NCBI GenBank assembly: GCA_021234155.1
Contig: JAJEKV010000102.1
Span: 2,476,456 to 2,540,455, forward strand
Direction: 5' to 3'
Length of the DNA stretch: 64,000 nucleotides
Source: Isoetes taiwanensis
Lineage: Eukaryota > Streptophyta > Lycopodiopsida > Isoetales > Isoetaceae
Under the pieces are notes generated by a model. That model saw nothing but the letters and a program-made list of their open reading frames with translations, was not told the DNA's origin and searched no databases. Shown here in pieces: positions 33,838 to 44,679 of this stretch (its first letter is position 1; every line of letters begins with the position of its first letter). A program made the position numbers and the translations under genes.

Positions 33838-34045
33838 GCCTGTAATTAATGACTAACCTCCACTATGCCAATGCCCAAGGTCATGAGTTTGACACCTTGT
33901 TGTAATGTGGCCAACTATCATTGTAAAGTTAGTGGGGAAAGGACCCACTTCGATCACGTACAATGGTAGGAGAAGGACCCATCTGGATGTGTTGTAAAAT
34001 TTATAATAAGTCACGGCTTCCCGCGGACATTAAAATACCATCACG
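33838..34045 (+). mobile_element. SINE-like element
   Basis: The left part has a box-B-like TCATGAGTTTGACACC (about 33882-33897). The body carries GGACCCACTT and GGACCCATCTGG. The 3' end CCGCGGACATTAAAATACCATC is followed by an ATC/GTC simple-repeat tail. The 3' end resembles that of the 59-kb LINE (GGTGGACGATAAAAAATC), as expected for a SINE using a LINE partner. The RNA polymerase III promoter is only weakly supported. Confidence 0.45.
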
Positions 34046-34289
34046 ATCATCATCGTCGTTGTCGTCGTCCCCTTCTTATATCCCCTGATTAAGAACTCTG
34101 ATTGATAAACCATTTCTTGCAAAGGATTCATCTTCTCGAGTTCTTTCTAATGATAACGCATTGTTATATCTTTCTCTTCTTTTTATTGAAGGACTTGAGT
34201 CATTTATTCATCACACACATCTCTAGTACAATACATGTATCACAGAAAGCCAATCTAAATCCACTCCAGACCACGATATCTTATGCAAG

Positions 34290-34346
34290 CAGCTGCTCCG
34301 TATGTGATTGTATATTACCTGCTCCGTATGTGATTGTATATTACGT
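34290..34346. repeat. 27-bp tandem duplication
   Basis: CTGCTCCGTATGTGATTGTA plus TATTAC occurs twice directly. Confidence 0.85.
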
Positions 34347-34380
34347 ATAGTCAATCTTGAATTTATGATCTCAGAGCAAT

Positions 34381-34430
34381 GGATTTTAATGTCCCTATGC
34401 TAGACTGATGTTCGTCACACTCGAACCCAT
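34381..34430 (-). mobile_element. Short SINE-like remnant
   Basis: On -, box-B-like GGGTTCGAGTGTGA is followed by GGGACATTAAAATCC, the same 3' motif as the other SINE/LINE ends. Confidence 0.35.
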
Positions 34431-35039
34431 GATGTTGCTATATCTTTGAACTATAGATATAAAAGTGGGGCAAAAAAAAAAGAAAAAAAGAAAAAACTCT
34501 GACTATTTGAGGTTAATGCATGTTCGAGTCATGTTCAAACATATCATGGCTACATATCATTGAAAAGACCTTTCCATTATGCATCTAAGGAAACAAATGC
34601 TACACCATCATGATTAGTGAATCAAAAGCTATTCTTGGGGGTGGGAGGGGATAATGAGGTGTTGGTGCTGCATTAATTGCAGTTTGGTAGATTGCAGTCA
34701 TTTCATTGGAGGATCCTTATGGAGATGAAAAGAGATCTCAAATTGTTGTAATGGGGAGTTTCCAGTGGAAAATTGGCAGTGGCAATACCATTAAACTCCC
34801 AATAGCTAGGCGGTTAGATGACGTGATGCTTGAAAAAAAGCGCCACTGCTCAGAAATTACTCAAAATTCTTACACGAATAAGTAGAGAATTTTAAAGGGC
34901 AAGAAACTCAGAAAAAACTTTCTGGTGGCCATAAAAAACTTATGTGATCCAGTAAAATTTACCCGGACATCTGGTCCTCTCCACGCAAGGTGGAGCCAAC
35001 CGTGCCCTTGAACAAGCCACTACAATTTTATTTTAGACC

Positions 35040-35775
35040 TAACAAATAACCGATCCGAGCCCTCGGATCGAAATTCTAGGGGGGGCGAGCATGCTTGTCT
35101 CGCACGCATGCATTGCATGCTTTCTCTGGTTGGGAGATTGCTATATTATGCGAGGTTCTTCATCAACGTCTCATTGGTGCTTCCTCTTCTCTCTCAACAG
35201 TACCTTATTCTCTATTCTTTGAAACCCACTCTCCCCCCCTTAATTGTTTAATGTATTTGTAGCCTGACACGCGCGACCAGCCCTTCTATTTGAAGAGGTT
35301 TTTCTTTTGTTGTCGTGTAGCACGTGTGACCAGCCTCTCCACTTTGGGAGGTTTGTTTTTTCACATTTCTTTTAGTGTTGATGATGTGCATGTACAGGTT
35401 GGCAAGTGGCAGCAGCTTCGAGTTCTCCATTCATGGGTTTTTTGGGAGCGATTTCTTAGCTTTACATTTGTCCAAGCCCCCTGCCAAAGGCTTATCACTA
35501 GGGTTTTTCCTTGAAAACCCGAAAGCACGGGGTCTTTTAATCCCGATGATAAGCTTTCGGCAGGTACACAAACCAAACATCTATTAGCATTGTATTTTCT
35601 GGGGTCCAAGTTGTATAATTGGATATTCCTTTTATTTTTCTTTGTGGTAGTTCACATGTGTGCGGCTACCCACTATCCACCACTGTAGAAAATCTGCTGA
35701 GATGAATGAGAAGCCTATCTAAGAGAGGTTTTTGTCGTTTTCATGCGAGCCCCATTCTAGAATTATATTCCTAAC
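35040..35775 (+). repeat. Dispersed repeat, copy 2
   Basis: Matches 23085-24190 in inverted orientation. It starts at a 9-bp stem-loop CGATCCGAG-CC-CTCGGATCG (35051-35070) and ends near CCCCATTCTAGAATT. Three short units of the type GTGTAGCACGTGTGACCAGCC (35270-35345) are the counterpart of CGCGTGCCGAGGCGAC units in copy 1. No coding domain. Confidence 0.65.
35490..35554 (+). repeat. TTATCA/TGATAA hairpin, copy 2
   Basis: GGCTTATCACTAGGG at the start faces TCCCGATGATAAGC at the end, and AAAACCCG lies inside. It has the same plan as 23315-23374 and 59318-59388. Confidence 0.65.
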
Positions 35776-35779
35776 CAAT

Positions 35780-37220
35780 ATTGAGCTTATTTAGTTTGAA
35801 ATTGCTAGTGAAACTATTAGTATACTAATTCAAGTCAACAATAGTGCAAACTGTGATCTAAGGACTCACATCCTTCGAGTGTTGAATCTCTGGTCCCTTG
35901 GTACCTTCAAAATTCGAAATTGTTGCGTGGAAGATCTTTCCTAAAAAAATAAAAATAAAATAAATGGAAGATCTTTAGATATCACCCCAGAAATGGCAAT
36001 TGGATTGGCAAAAAATGGAGACCAAACCATTTTGTTTTCTTGTTGAAAGCAATGAATGATCATCGTTGCGTAAACCTTGTAGTTCAAAAGTATGTATAAA
36101 CGGCCACATATATGATAAAGTTAGCTTATTTAATTTAGCACACTTTTCACTTGGTTCTAGCATCGTTCTATACATATCAAGTCCAAACAATTCTGTACTT
36201 CCCTGTAACATGTACCAAGAGACATGTAAATGACCAAGAAATAATTTATCAACCAAAGAATGTATACCTAATGTAAGTACTTTATGAACTTTAAATCAAA
36301 TATCAATTTCTAAAAAAACACATGTAGATCGAACTACGTTGTTTTCAAACCTCTACTACATAGACCTATAGACAAGGCGGGTGTCGAGCCTCCCCTCACA
36401 ACGCATGAAGAAGATAGTGTTGTGAAAGAGAAACACCAAGAGATCTTGACACAAAGGATCGATCGTTTATTGCACTTCTTGGTTGGAAAAACCCCAACCG
36501 TGGTTCACATATTTATAGTCTAGTCTACCCCCTGCCACATCATCATACACATCATCACAATCCTTAGTTTATGTATGTGCCTCTTGAATTTTGTATGTGC
36601 CACATGGGCAGATCGCCAACATGACACCTACCGTATCATCCTTCGCCACATCACCTCGGCACGTTCACATGACCAACCCTAGCACATCTCATTCTCCATG
36701 AGAGGGATAGGTAGAGGTACTCTTCCCATGCTTCTTTCTTGGCCCACAGTCAGCAAGCCAAGACCTCTTTGCTACTGGTTGTCTTCTATTGGGGTATGAA
36801 TTTATTAGCCCTGTGTAGATGGGTGCTCTGGAATATTAGCATAGCCACCCACCTCTTATATGCCTTCCACTCATGCGGCTCTATTTTCCTACTTGTAATT
36901 AGGGCTTCCCTACTTGTAAGTAGGGCTTCGGCGACAAACCACCCCTATCCATTGTTGCATGCTCTATAATGCTAGCATAGCCACCCGCCTCTTATATGCC
37001 TCCCACTCATGTGGCTCCATTTTCCTACTTGTAAGTAGGGCTTCGATGACATATCACCCATGTCTATTATTGCATATACTTAATTGGCCCTCGTAAGTCA
37101 CCCCCTTGAAATAAGGCTTCTTGCATTTTTTATTTTTATTTTGTGCAAATAAGGAATCATAGCATAATGAAATAAGGGAATCTGAAAGCAATGCCTGCAA
37201 GTCAGACTACGTATCAATGA
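35780..37220. other. No recognised gene; contains a 140-bp tandem duplication
   Basis: 36826-36900 and 36969-37040 share TATTAGCATAGCCACCC / GCTAGCATAGCCACCC, CTCTTATATGCC, CCACTCATG and TTTTCCTACTTGTAA-TAGGGCTTC. CTACTTGTAAGTAGGG itself is a small palindrome present three times. Confidence 0.55.
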
Positions 37221-37225
37221 GAAGC

Positions 37226-37910
37226 TGAGAGTTTTCTTTTTTTTTTGACAGACGAATAAAAAGTTTATTAATCAACAAGAATAAGTACAAAATGCGTATT
37301 TCTCATCAAGTTGTGTAAGCGCAAGAGAGTGCCGCTGGTACAGAAGCCTGCAACACAATGTACTTACTCTATACTGGATAAGTAAAAGGAGATACGACTT
37401 CGCTTAAGGGTCTAACCGCATTGGATTTGTAACTGAGTCAAATCAGATGTGACTACTGGAATCTCAGGAGAGTTTGAAGATATATCCTGGGCCTGCGATA
37501 AGGCAGTATTATTTTCAGCTAAATCAGCACACTGCAGGGGAGCAAAGCGACCATATCAACAGGAGGAGCAAAATCACATAGAGCTAGTGCTGAGGAGAGC
37601 TGAGGTGTAGAGGTATTAGAACCCTTAGCTGACTTTTGAGGTTGACGAAGAGCACGTGGATGTTTAGGTGGAGGGTAGACAACACGACGATCAATGTCCA
37701 TGTAGTGCCCACAGGCCTCTTAAACTTGCTCTTGTGACCTCTGAATCTCATCCAGCGTTGCCTTTTTTAATCCAACAGTAGAGACGTGGGACCAGCGACT
37801 GGAGTAGATGCAGATGAAGTCAAGGGGGACGAGACACATCCATTGAAGAAGGAGCAAAGGTAGGAGCAGGATTTGCAGCAGAGGCAATTAGATGAGTCTA
37901 CCTGTAAAAC
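37226..37910 (-). mobile_element. Poly(A)-tailed retroposed sequence (possible LINE 3' end)
   Basis: The T run at 37237-37246 is followed on + by GACAGACGAATAAAAAGTTT, so on - an AATAAACTTTTTATTCGTC end is followed by poly(A). A 60-codon frame on - (37701-37519) lies inside (MDIDRRVVYPPPKHPRALRQ) but matches no domain I recognise. It may be a LINE 3' part or a processed copy of a transcript. Confidence 0.4.
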
Positions 37911-37969
37911 TTATGATATTGAGCAAAGAGAGGGGCCTCACAGAATATGAGAGCCAGCTCTGGGCCATT

Positions 37970-38275
37970 TGTGTAAGGGACCCATGGGAGACTGCTCGAG
38001 TAGATCTTGGTGTCGCTCCCCGCATTAATCGCATAAATGGGTAGAAGCGACTACTCATAAACGCCTACGGGTTTTGCCCGGGCTTGGTTAAGGGCATGCC
38101 GGTTAGGAACGTTACATTTGGTCTCGTGAGCCGGGCTCGAAGTTCGAAGTCTCCATGGGGCAAGTATGACCCTAATAATGACTTGGTCTCGATGCTCGAG
38201 GACGCGAGCATAGTTCTAGTGGGGAGATTGTAACGGACCCATGGGAGACCGCCGAGTAGATCTTGGTGTCCGGTG
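37970..38275 (+). repeat. Retroelement-end-like sequence with a 37-bp direct repeat
   Basis: GGACCCATGGGAGAC-GC-CGAGTAGATCTTGGTGTC occurs at 37979-38014 and 38236-38270. The second copy follows a Ty3/gypsy-like 3' context (ATGCTCGAGGACGCGAGCAT..AGTGGGGAGAT, then TGTAACGG). These may be LTR starts, but a full LTR pair is not visible. Confidence 0.35.
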
Positions 38276-38409
38276 TAAAATCGCTAGTGGGGTACAACTT
38301 TTGGTGAAGCGTTTAAGCACTTTAAGTGCTGAAACTTCATGACGTCGGCCCGCCACACCCTTCTCCCTCCTTTTTTCCTCAAGTCTAAAAACTTCGGACC
38401 GTTGTTTGA

Positions 38410-38730
38410 TCAAGATGATGGAGGCATGGAGCCGCCAGATGATTAAAAAACAATGTAATCCGAAAGTGTACACAATCGAAGCACTTAAGGAAGTTGAGGG
38501 AGTAATTCCATTGGATGAGGGCAACTCGGGTGAATTTTTCTCAAAAAGGAAAGGGCGTAAGAACAAAGAGGGATAAGCCGGAGGATAACAAAGAAGTTGT
38601 TCCGCTACAAGAAAGAGAACAAGAAGCAAAGACTGAAAAGATGCAGAAGCGCCCAATCATGACACCACACCTATCAAAGTGTTTTCTCAAGAAAATGCAG
38701 AATCAGCCCCTCAAGTTTCGGTGAGCCCGA
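38410..38730 (+). other. Coding-like stretch, unrecognised
   Basis: On +, 38412-38577 reads MMEAWSRQMIKKQCNPKVYT and EGVIPLDEGNSGEFFSKRKG before a stop. 38515-38724 is open in another frame and rich in Lys and Glu. It may be the N-terminal part of the broken phosphatase that follows, separated by a shift and an intron. No domain is visible. Confidence 0.3.
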
Positions 38731-39017
38731 TCTTCAACAAGTGATTGACGCCTTACAAAACCCGAAAGTCGATTAGGGAAGTGTCGGGCCAAGGCCACAA
38801 CTTAGTGTTGCTTAAAACATTGAATATTATTGATTTTCTTTATTGTATTCCTTTGTAGGATTACCAGTTGATTCTCGTTAGGTCGAGAATCCTGCTGTTG
38901 ATACGTAAAGGTTCCACATTCAACCCATTTTTATTTTCATCTTCATCTATTTATTCATGTAGTAATTCCCGTTGTGTAGGTATTCGTGATGTTCCAACGC
39001 ATTTCAAATATTGATTT

Positions 39018-39781
39018 GGCAAAGAAAAAGATAAACTCATTGTCTTGGATCTAAATGGTGTGTTGGTAAAAACTTTTGGTGCAAATGAACACATAAGCTT
39101 GGAATCGATTGACAATGACATACACCAGCCAGTAAAGAAAGTGATATTCGAAAGCGTATGCGGTGTTCTTCCCGAAGACTTTGTTCTGTATGTTGTGTTG
39201 GTATATGGTCATCAATGCAACTCTCTAATGTGGAAGATGTGTTGCAAGTACTATGTCCAGATTTGAGGGACAGATTTCTATTTGTATGAGGACAGAAAAA
39301 ATGTGTAAAGACCAGTTTTCCCCACCCTGACAAACCTGGCTGTCCAGTCATGATGAAGCCACTTGGGAAAATATATGAGTCATACCCAAGATTCAAAGGT
39401 AAGACTTTGCGTCTTGATGATTCACTATACAAGTCTTACCTTAGCAGCCCCTGGAAACTTCTGCTAGTACCTACATTCAAGATGGATGTCTGTGATGAAG
39501 TGTTAACAGTACTCACCCCAAAGATAGAAGGAATACTGCAGGCCTTACTGGTGAAGAACACACACAATTGCATGCCCTGGCCTATGATAGATAGAAAGAT
39601 TATGAAGTTATGCTTGGAAAGACTTTCTGGAAAACAATTGCAGTTGTGCACCCTTGTGAATGAGGAATTGAAGAAGGTTACTGTGATTAAGCCTGAGACA
39701 TTTATGATTATTGGCCTGATTGTCATTTATTTAGGCCAAGGAATCCTACACTTTTCATGTACCATCTTTATCTTATATTAA
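39018..39781 (+). pseudogene. HAD/FCP1-like phosphatase fragment
   Basis: Plant FCP1/NIF-domain proteins are HAD-superfamily phosphatases with a DxDxT-like nucleophile motif. Here KDKLIVLDLNGVLVKTFG begins near 39024 and carries the D-L-N-G-V-L-V form found in a plant subgroup. After a shift (about 39170-39195) the frame reads VGIWSSMQLSNVEDVLQVLC and PDLRDRFLFV. A TGA (39287-39289) follows where Trp would be expected, then CVKTSFPHPDKPGCP. The last part (39350-39781) is open: MMKPLGKIYE, YPRFKGKTLRLDDSLYKSYL, SPWKLLLVPTFK. The LDDSLYK block corresponds to the conserved acidic motif. The shift plus a nonsense codon make it a probable pseudogene. An intron could explain the shift but not the TGA. 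Confidence 0.7.
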
Positions 39782-39789
39782 TTTAAGAA

Positions 39790-40540
39790 TGTTTTTGCTA
39801 TATTGTTTATATAGTTCAATGCAGACTTGTCTATAAGTTTTTGCTATATTGTTTATATCTAGTTCAATGCTGACTGCAAGGGGTGCTTAAAACTTATCAA
39901 GTGCTTAAAAAAATTGCTTGCAAGTGCTAGTCTGGTACGAGTCTTAATGTCAGATACTGCTTACTGTTATACAGTGACAGTTACTAAGTATGTAGTTGCT
40001 TAACGCTAGAAAGCCATTGCAGAAGTGTTAATGTCATCAAGTGCTTACTGTCATGTAGTTAAGGTGCAGTTAAGGTGTAGTGCTTACTGTTATGCTATAT
40101 AATTGTTTAAAGCTAGCTGTTCATTGCATAAGTGCTCGTGTTAACCAGTGCTTACTCACAAGCACTGCTGAAACTAATTAAAGTGCTTAGTGTTTGAGCT
40201 AGAGCACTGTTACATTCAAGCAGAATTTGAATGGACTGTACAAGAATTCAATGTTTTGTCACCTGCATGGATAATAGAAGTAAGAACATCAAATGAATTC
40301 ATTCTTTACATAATGGAAAAAACAAAATGTGAGACAAAACAAAGAACAAAGTAGATGACAACAAAGTAAGTGAGATAATCAAAGAACAAAGTAGATGAGA
40401 CAAAAAACTTCATATATTTGATAGACAAAAAGAACATTTGATAGAGAAAAAAAATGAAAAACAAAGAACAAAGTAGATGAGACAAAAAACTTCATATATA
40501 TACAAAATATTTTACAAAAAAGGCCATAAGGCCAGTGCTT
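39790..40540. other. AT-rich spacer with GTGCTTA-type short repeats
   Basis: GTGCTTAC or CAAGTGCTTA occurs about ten times between 39885 and 40200. A longer segment (AAAGAACAAAGTAGATGA) is repeated three times between 40340 and 40480. No gene. Confidence 0.45.
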
Positions 40541-40549
40541 AAGGGGCTT

Positions 40550-40640
40550 TCAGGCTTCAGGCTTTCAGGGGTCGAGTGGGGCTTCGGGCTTTCAGCTTTG
40601 GCTTTTTAGGCTTTCGGGGGCTTTCAAGGGCTTTTCGGGT
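40550..40640. repeat. GGCTTTCAGG minisatellite
   Basis: About nine degenerate copies of GGCTTTCAGG/GGGCTTTCGGG. It overlaps the extended frame of the acidic gene on -. Confidence 0.65.
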
Positions 40641-40779
40641 TGGTCGATTCACTCCAAACGTTGTCCTCCAATTCCCTCCTCCTTTGCCTTTTGGTCGGGC
40701 GGTCTTCATAGCAGCTCTCAAAAATCATTTGTTTTTCCTCCTCCGAATCAGGATCTTCCTCTTCCTCTTCCTCTTCATC

Positions 40780-41102
40780 CTACTCCTCTTCCTCAGATTC
40801 CTCAGAATTCTCCTCCTCTTCCTCTTCAGAATTCTCCATTTCCTGCTCCACTTCCTGCTCGACTTCTGTAAACAAAGAAAGCATTTAGTTAAAACAAAAG
40901 AAAAAAAAAATGCAAAACAAAAGAATACCAAGTTACCTTCTTCTTCCTCACGGTCCTCAGTGTCCGTTGCTTCTTCTGGAAGAACCGGCTCAAAGAAATA
41001 CGCGCTCCTGTATTGCGGAGCGACGTCCGCATCCTCAGGCACCTGCTTAAGCACATACTTGGGTGCCTTATTTCCGCTGCATGCTGAACTAGTAGAGGCC
41101 AT
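40780..41102 (-). CDS. Small acidic protein, two exons, 83 aa
   Basis: Exon 1 (41102-40937) encodes MASTSSACSGNKAPKYVLKQ, then PQYRSAYFFEPVLPEE and EDREEEE. A 71-bp intron (40866-40936, GTAACT..TTACAG) leads to exon 2 (40865-40780), which encodes VEQEVEQEMENSEEEEE and ends in a Glu run. The splice keeps the acidic register across the junction, which supports the intron. No known domain is seen. After the TAG (40782-40780) the same frame stays open: DPDSEEEKQMIF, CYEDRPTKRQRRRELEDN, STNPKSP, stop. The TAG therefore looks like a GAG-to-TAG change, or the protein was once about 55 residues longer. An acidic nuclear or chromatin-type protein is possible but not shown. Confidence 0.5.
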
Positions 41103-41200
41103 GATGCCGGAAATAGACGGAATGAAGAGGACTGGGGCGTAAGAAGAGGATTTGGGCGTAAGAAGCCGGCTTAAGGTGGAAGCGTGAGCTTGTAATAAGA

Positions 41201-41252
41201 GCTTAAATCCTATGATTAGGCGCCTAGTGCTTAAATCCTATGCTTAGGCGCG
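41201..41252. repeat. Tandem 30-bp repeat
   Basis: GCTTAAATCCTATGATTAGG and GCTTAAATCCTATGCTTAGG, both followed by CGC. Confidence 0.7.
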
Positions 41253-41506
41253 TCAGTGTACGAAAAACCTGACACGGGGGTAAAAGCACGCTGTGGTGTA
41301 TCAAAAACGTGCATTTTGACGCCACATTTTGGCACCACCTTTGTGGTAGAATTGGGTGGTGCATACCGAAGCGGAGATTGCGGGAGTGCGAATTAATGAG
41401 CGTCGGCTATTTTGAATTTTATGCCACGTCATTGTCCACCTTTTTGAATTAAGAAAGAATCACCTCTTCCTCTGTTTTTTTGCCGCTTCTTGCCGATTGA
41501 ACCCTA

Positions 41507-42070
41507 ATGGAGTCAGAATTGAACGCCACTGGTTACACGATGAAATCTCTCCTCAAACAAGAGATTGTGCCCCACGAAGATCTAAAGAAGCTTTGGGGTG
41601 ACAGAGTTCCAAATAAATCGCTACGTATTTTCCCCAAATGTTTTGTTCAAACCGAAAAATTAAGGCATATGTTTTCTTGTACGAGGTTGAAGAATCGAGC
41701 AATGAACAATACAAAGAGTTCATGCAAATTTACAAAAGAATTACAGGGAAGCCACATACATGGGGTGGAATGGCTCACGGAACACAGGCGATGGCTTATT
41801 ATCCTGATATAAAGGGGAGGTGTTAATTGAAAGAGCTTCCGGATTATTATAAAACTCCCGATGAGAAAGCAGAGAGGCCGGTTCTTCTAGACCCAAGAGA
41901 AAGCATAGGCAAATCCAACCCGACGAGGAGGAAAATAGTAAAAGTGGCGGGGATGATGAAGATGATAGGGAAAAAACCAAATCAGGTTCCTCTAGACCAC
42001 TCATTCAATCCGAACTCACAATCAAAGCAGGAAAAGAGCAATGTTCTCGAGACCAAAACATGCCATTGTA
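41507..42070 (+). pseudogene. Unrecognised protein-coding stretch with frameshifts
   Basis: The frame starts MESELNATGYTMKSLLKQEI and reads VPHEDLKKLWGDRVPNKSLR. After a shift near 41665 it continues FLYEVEESSNEQYKEFMQIY and KRITGKPHTWGGMAHGTQAM, with a stop at 41824. A further stretch (41830-42066, one more shift near 41878) reads KELPDYYKTPDEKAE, KRKHRQIQPDEEENSKSGGD and SSRPLIQSELTIKAGKEQ. The composition is protein-like, with a folded-looking N-terminal part and a charged tail. I recognise no family. It is probably a transposon accessory protein or a decayed host gene. Confidence 0.45.
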
Positions 42071-42307
42071 GGTATGTTCAATTATTAGTTGTATTACAAC
42101 AGAAATAATTCTCAAGCTTGATCTAGATTGTTTCTATCAACACAGAAAAGGTAACATCAAATCCACTTCAAGAATCAGGTATGTCTACTACCATTTTGCA
42201 TCATGTTGGCTGTATTGTCATGTTGTGTCTCTATGATGCCATCTGTGGGGCATTTCGGGCAATGGATGCCAGAATGATAGATGAGGTATGTGTGGTGGTG
42301 GTGAGTT

Positions 42308-42757
42308 GTTGGCATCCACCATGTCCCACACCACACCCCACGATCTCCCACCACTACACTCTACCATCTCCCACCGCCCACACTCCCACACCACACACCA
42401 CCACCACACACCCACCACCACCACCACACACACCACCACCATCACCACACTCCTCTACCACCACCACACTCCACCACCAACACTCCACACTAAACACTCC
42501 ACCACAACCACACCACACCCCACCACCACACCCCCACACCCCACCACACCACACCCCCACCACCACACCCCATCACCACACTCCACCATGTCCCACACCA
42601 CACTCCACCACCACCACACTCCACCACCACCACCACCAAACCCCCCACCACCACACCTCACCACCACCACACACACACCACCACCACACACACCACCACC
42701 ACCACCACACACACCACTACACCACCACCACCACCACCACCACCACCACCACGGTTG
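42308..42757. repeat. (CCACCA)n / CACCACAC low-complexity tract
   Basis: About 450 bp nearly free of G, made of CCACCA, CACCACACTCC and CACACA units, followed by a TG-rich stretch (GTGTTGTGTGG) to 42845. The long open frames on both strands translate the repeat and are not genes. Confidence 0.95.
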
Positions 42758-42923
42758 TGTGGTGTGTAATGTAAAAATGTTGTGTTGTGTGGTGTGTGGT
42801 ATGTGGTGGTGTAGAGACTACCTTGTGTTGTGTGGTGTGTGATTGTGGTTTTCCATCGAAGACGCGGGCTTTACTATGTTAGGAGACCGACATATACGTA
42901 GTGTTTTGTTTTGCGGACTACTA

Positions 42924-43280
42924 TGGCGGCGCTTGTGAAGGAATGGTTGGCTGCAACATCAGCTAGGTTTGATAGATGCAAGCAACGATTGCAAGCAAAC
43001 GAGGATAGGAAAAATGATATCAAAAGAAAGATTGAGTTGATGGAGCATAAAGCATCGAAATTAGAGCTGATTTGCACGATGGCAATCAATCATGACAAGA
43101 AATCCAAGCGTGCCAGAGGGTGTTCGGGTTGTGTAGCGAACCAAAGGATGAGGAGCTAAATGGTACAAAGGTTGCACAGGCTGAAACAATTAAATAAGGA
43201 ATTAACAGAAACCGAAATTGAGCTAAAGGCATGTGAAGACTTCTTCTGCGGAGCTGCTACCTCGAATGTAAAGATTTGAG
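42924..43280 (+). pseudogene. Coiled-coil-like protein fragment, unrecognised
   Basis: MAALVKEWLAATSARFDRCK, KQRLQANEDRKNDIKRKIEL and HKASKLELICTMAINHDKK form a likely coiled coil. After a stop and shift near 43155, HRLKQLNKELTETEIELKA and CEDFFCGAATSNVKI continue in similar style. No family recognised. Confidence 0.35.
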
Positions 43281-43770
43281 ATTTTTTCTCGAGCATAGTG
43301 GTCATGACACTCCTTTAGATCCTCGTGACTTCCAATGCTTCCCGAGGCGGAAGAAGAGGGTGATGAAGGTTGTCCATTTTGTGGGCGTTATCCGAAATGG
43401 GAGGGTAAAATGTTGCCGCCAGTGATAGCGAGAATGCATCCACCGATATCACATTCCATGTCTATCACACCATTTGAGATAAATATTATCATCTCTAACC
43501 CTCGCCTAAAGACTCTATTGATTTTGAATTTGTTTTGCGACACTCTAGAACCCATCAAGGCCCCCAATTGTGCCCACATTATGATCGAGACATGGCTTTT
43601 GGCTTTTGGTGTTCGAATGGTACCACAAGAACCAATAGACACAAGTAAGTCCAAAGAGGGGTGAAAGCAAGGTTTGGGAAGTCTCGATGCTTGTACTCAG
43701 GTCTCTTTCATCCTGGCTTAGTCTCTTCCATCCTGGCTGGCTTAGTCTCTTTTGCTTGTCTGTTTTATTG

Positions 43771-43828
43771 TATCTAAAGTGCCCCCTGGGATGAGATCGC
43801 TCGCTCATTTTAGGGGGCACTTTAGATA
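43771..43828. repeat. 17-bp perfect inverted repeat
   Basis: TATCTAAAGTGCCCCCT (43771-43787) and AGGGGGCACTTTAGATA (43812-43828) surround a 24-base centre. The repeat is compact like a very small MITE; no flanking duplication was recognised. Confidence 0.85.
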
Positions 43829-43989
43829 TATATAAACAGGAACATCGAAAAGAGAGTAAAAAGCCTGGTGCGTGACCCTCTTGAATGGTTGTCAACTCAC
43901 CAGGCTTGATATTGTTCGCTGCAAACAATATAGATTCGCTGCAAACAAGTGCCTTAACTAATGTTTACTGATGTTGTCACAGGTCTACT

Positions 43990-44534
43990 GACTTAGTGTT
44001 TGCAGAATTGCAGAAATTTGAGACCAAGGATATCCAACAGTTATCCACGCCTCGATCAGTTATGAGACTTCAAGATACCTCCCGGTTGTACCTAGAATTC
44101 ACCCCATTTGATACTCCTAAGTCAATCTCAGCTGCTGACGGCGTGTAGACTCCAAAATGAAATTTGGATAGTCAATCTGAATCACGGTCATTATCAAGTA
44201 AGTACCCGATGCCACATACATGATTTATTTTTTTGTATTTTTCTGTGGTCTTCCTCATTTCAATTATGTTGCAGAGATAAATGCTACTGCAACTGGAAGC
44301 CATCACGAAGAGATTCCTAGTGCATCTGATTTAGGGAGGAAAATTAATTCCCTTGAGATTCATTCTGTACGGGGTCCTTCACCAGAAAAAAGTTTTGGTG
44401 CTGAATATGAGCCAAATGCGGATGCAGGTGATGAAGTTGACAAAGAAACCCCTGTTTGGGGTCTGGGTTCGGGAACTCCTGCAAGACCCTGCAAATTTGC
44501 TCTCCACTGCTTAGGCGATCTTCCAGCTCCTTGA
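43990..44534 (+). other. Two exon-like blocks, unrecognised
   Basis: 43993-44200 reads FAELQKFETKDIQQLSTPRS and YLEFTPFDTPKSISAADG, has one shift, and ends before GTAAGTACC. After a 74-bp intron (..TTGCAG at 44274) the next block reads INATATGSHHEEIPSASDLG, RKINSLEIHSVRGPSPEKSF and ends by 44534. The borders are good and the composition is protein-like. Family unknown. Confidence 0.35.
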
Positions 44535-44651
44535 GGCGCTTTTGCATCCGTCTGTTACTCTCTTCTTCGCTAGATCAATGGCCCGCCGCTGACTTGACTG
44601 CGTGACAGTACGATTACCCATCTTCTTTTGAGAGGCAGATGTCAACGACAT
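44485..44651 (-). other. Short coiled-coil N-terminus on -, unrecognised
   Basis: From ATG 44651-44649 the frame reads MSLTSASQKKMGNRTVTQSS. After a one-base shift it continues ESNRRMQKRLKELEDRLSSG, a clear heptad pattern. It overlaps the end of the + block, so at most one of the two is real there. Confidence 0.3.
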
Positions 44652-44679
44652 CTTCCGAGTCTTCGAGAAGGAATTAGAT

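Noticed and set aside
40576-41142. 188-codon frame on +
   Set aside because: Antisense shadow of the spliced acidic gene, and it crosses a minisatellite.
42181-42842. Long His/Pro/Thr-rich frames and antisense Gly/Val-rich frames
   Set aside because: They are translations of the CCACCA low-complexity tract.
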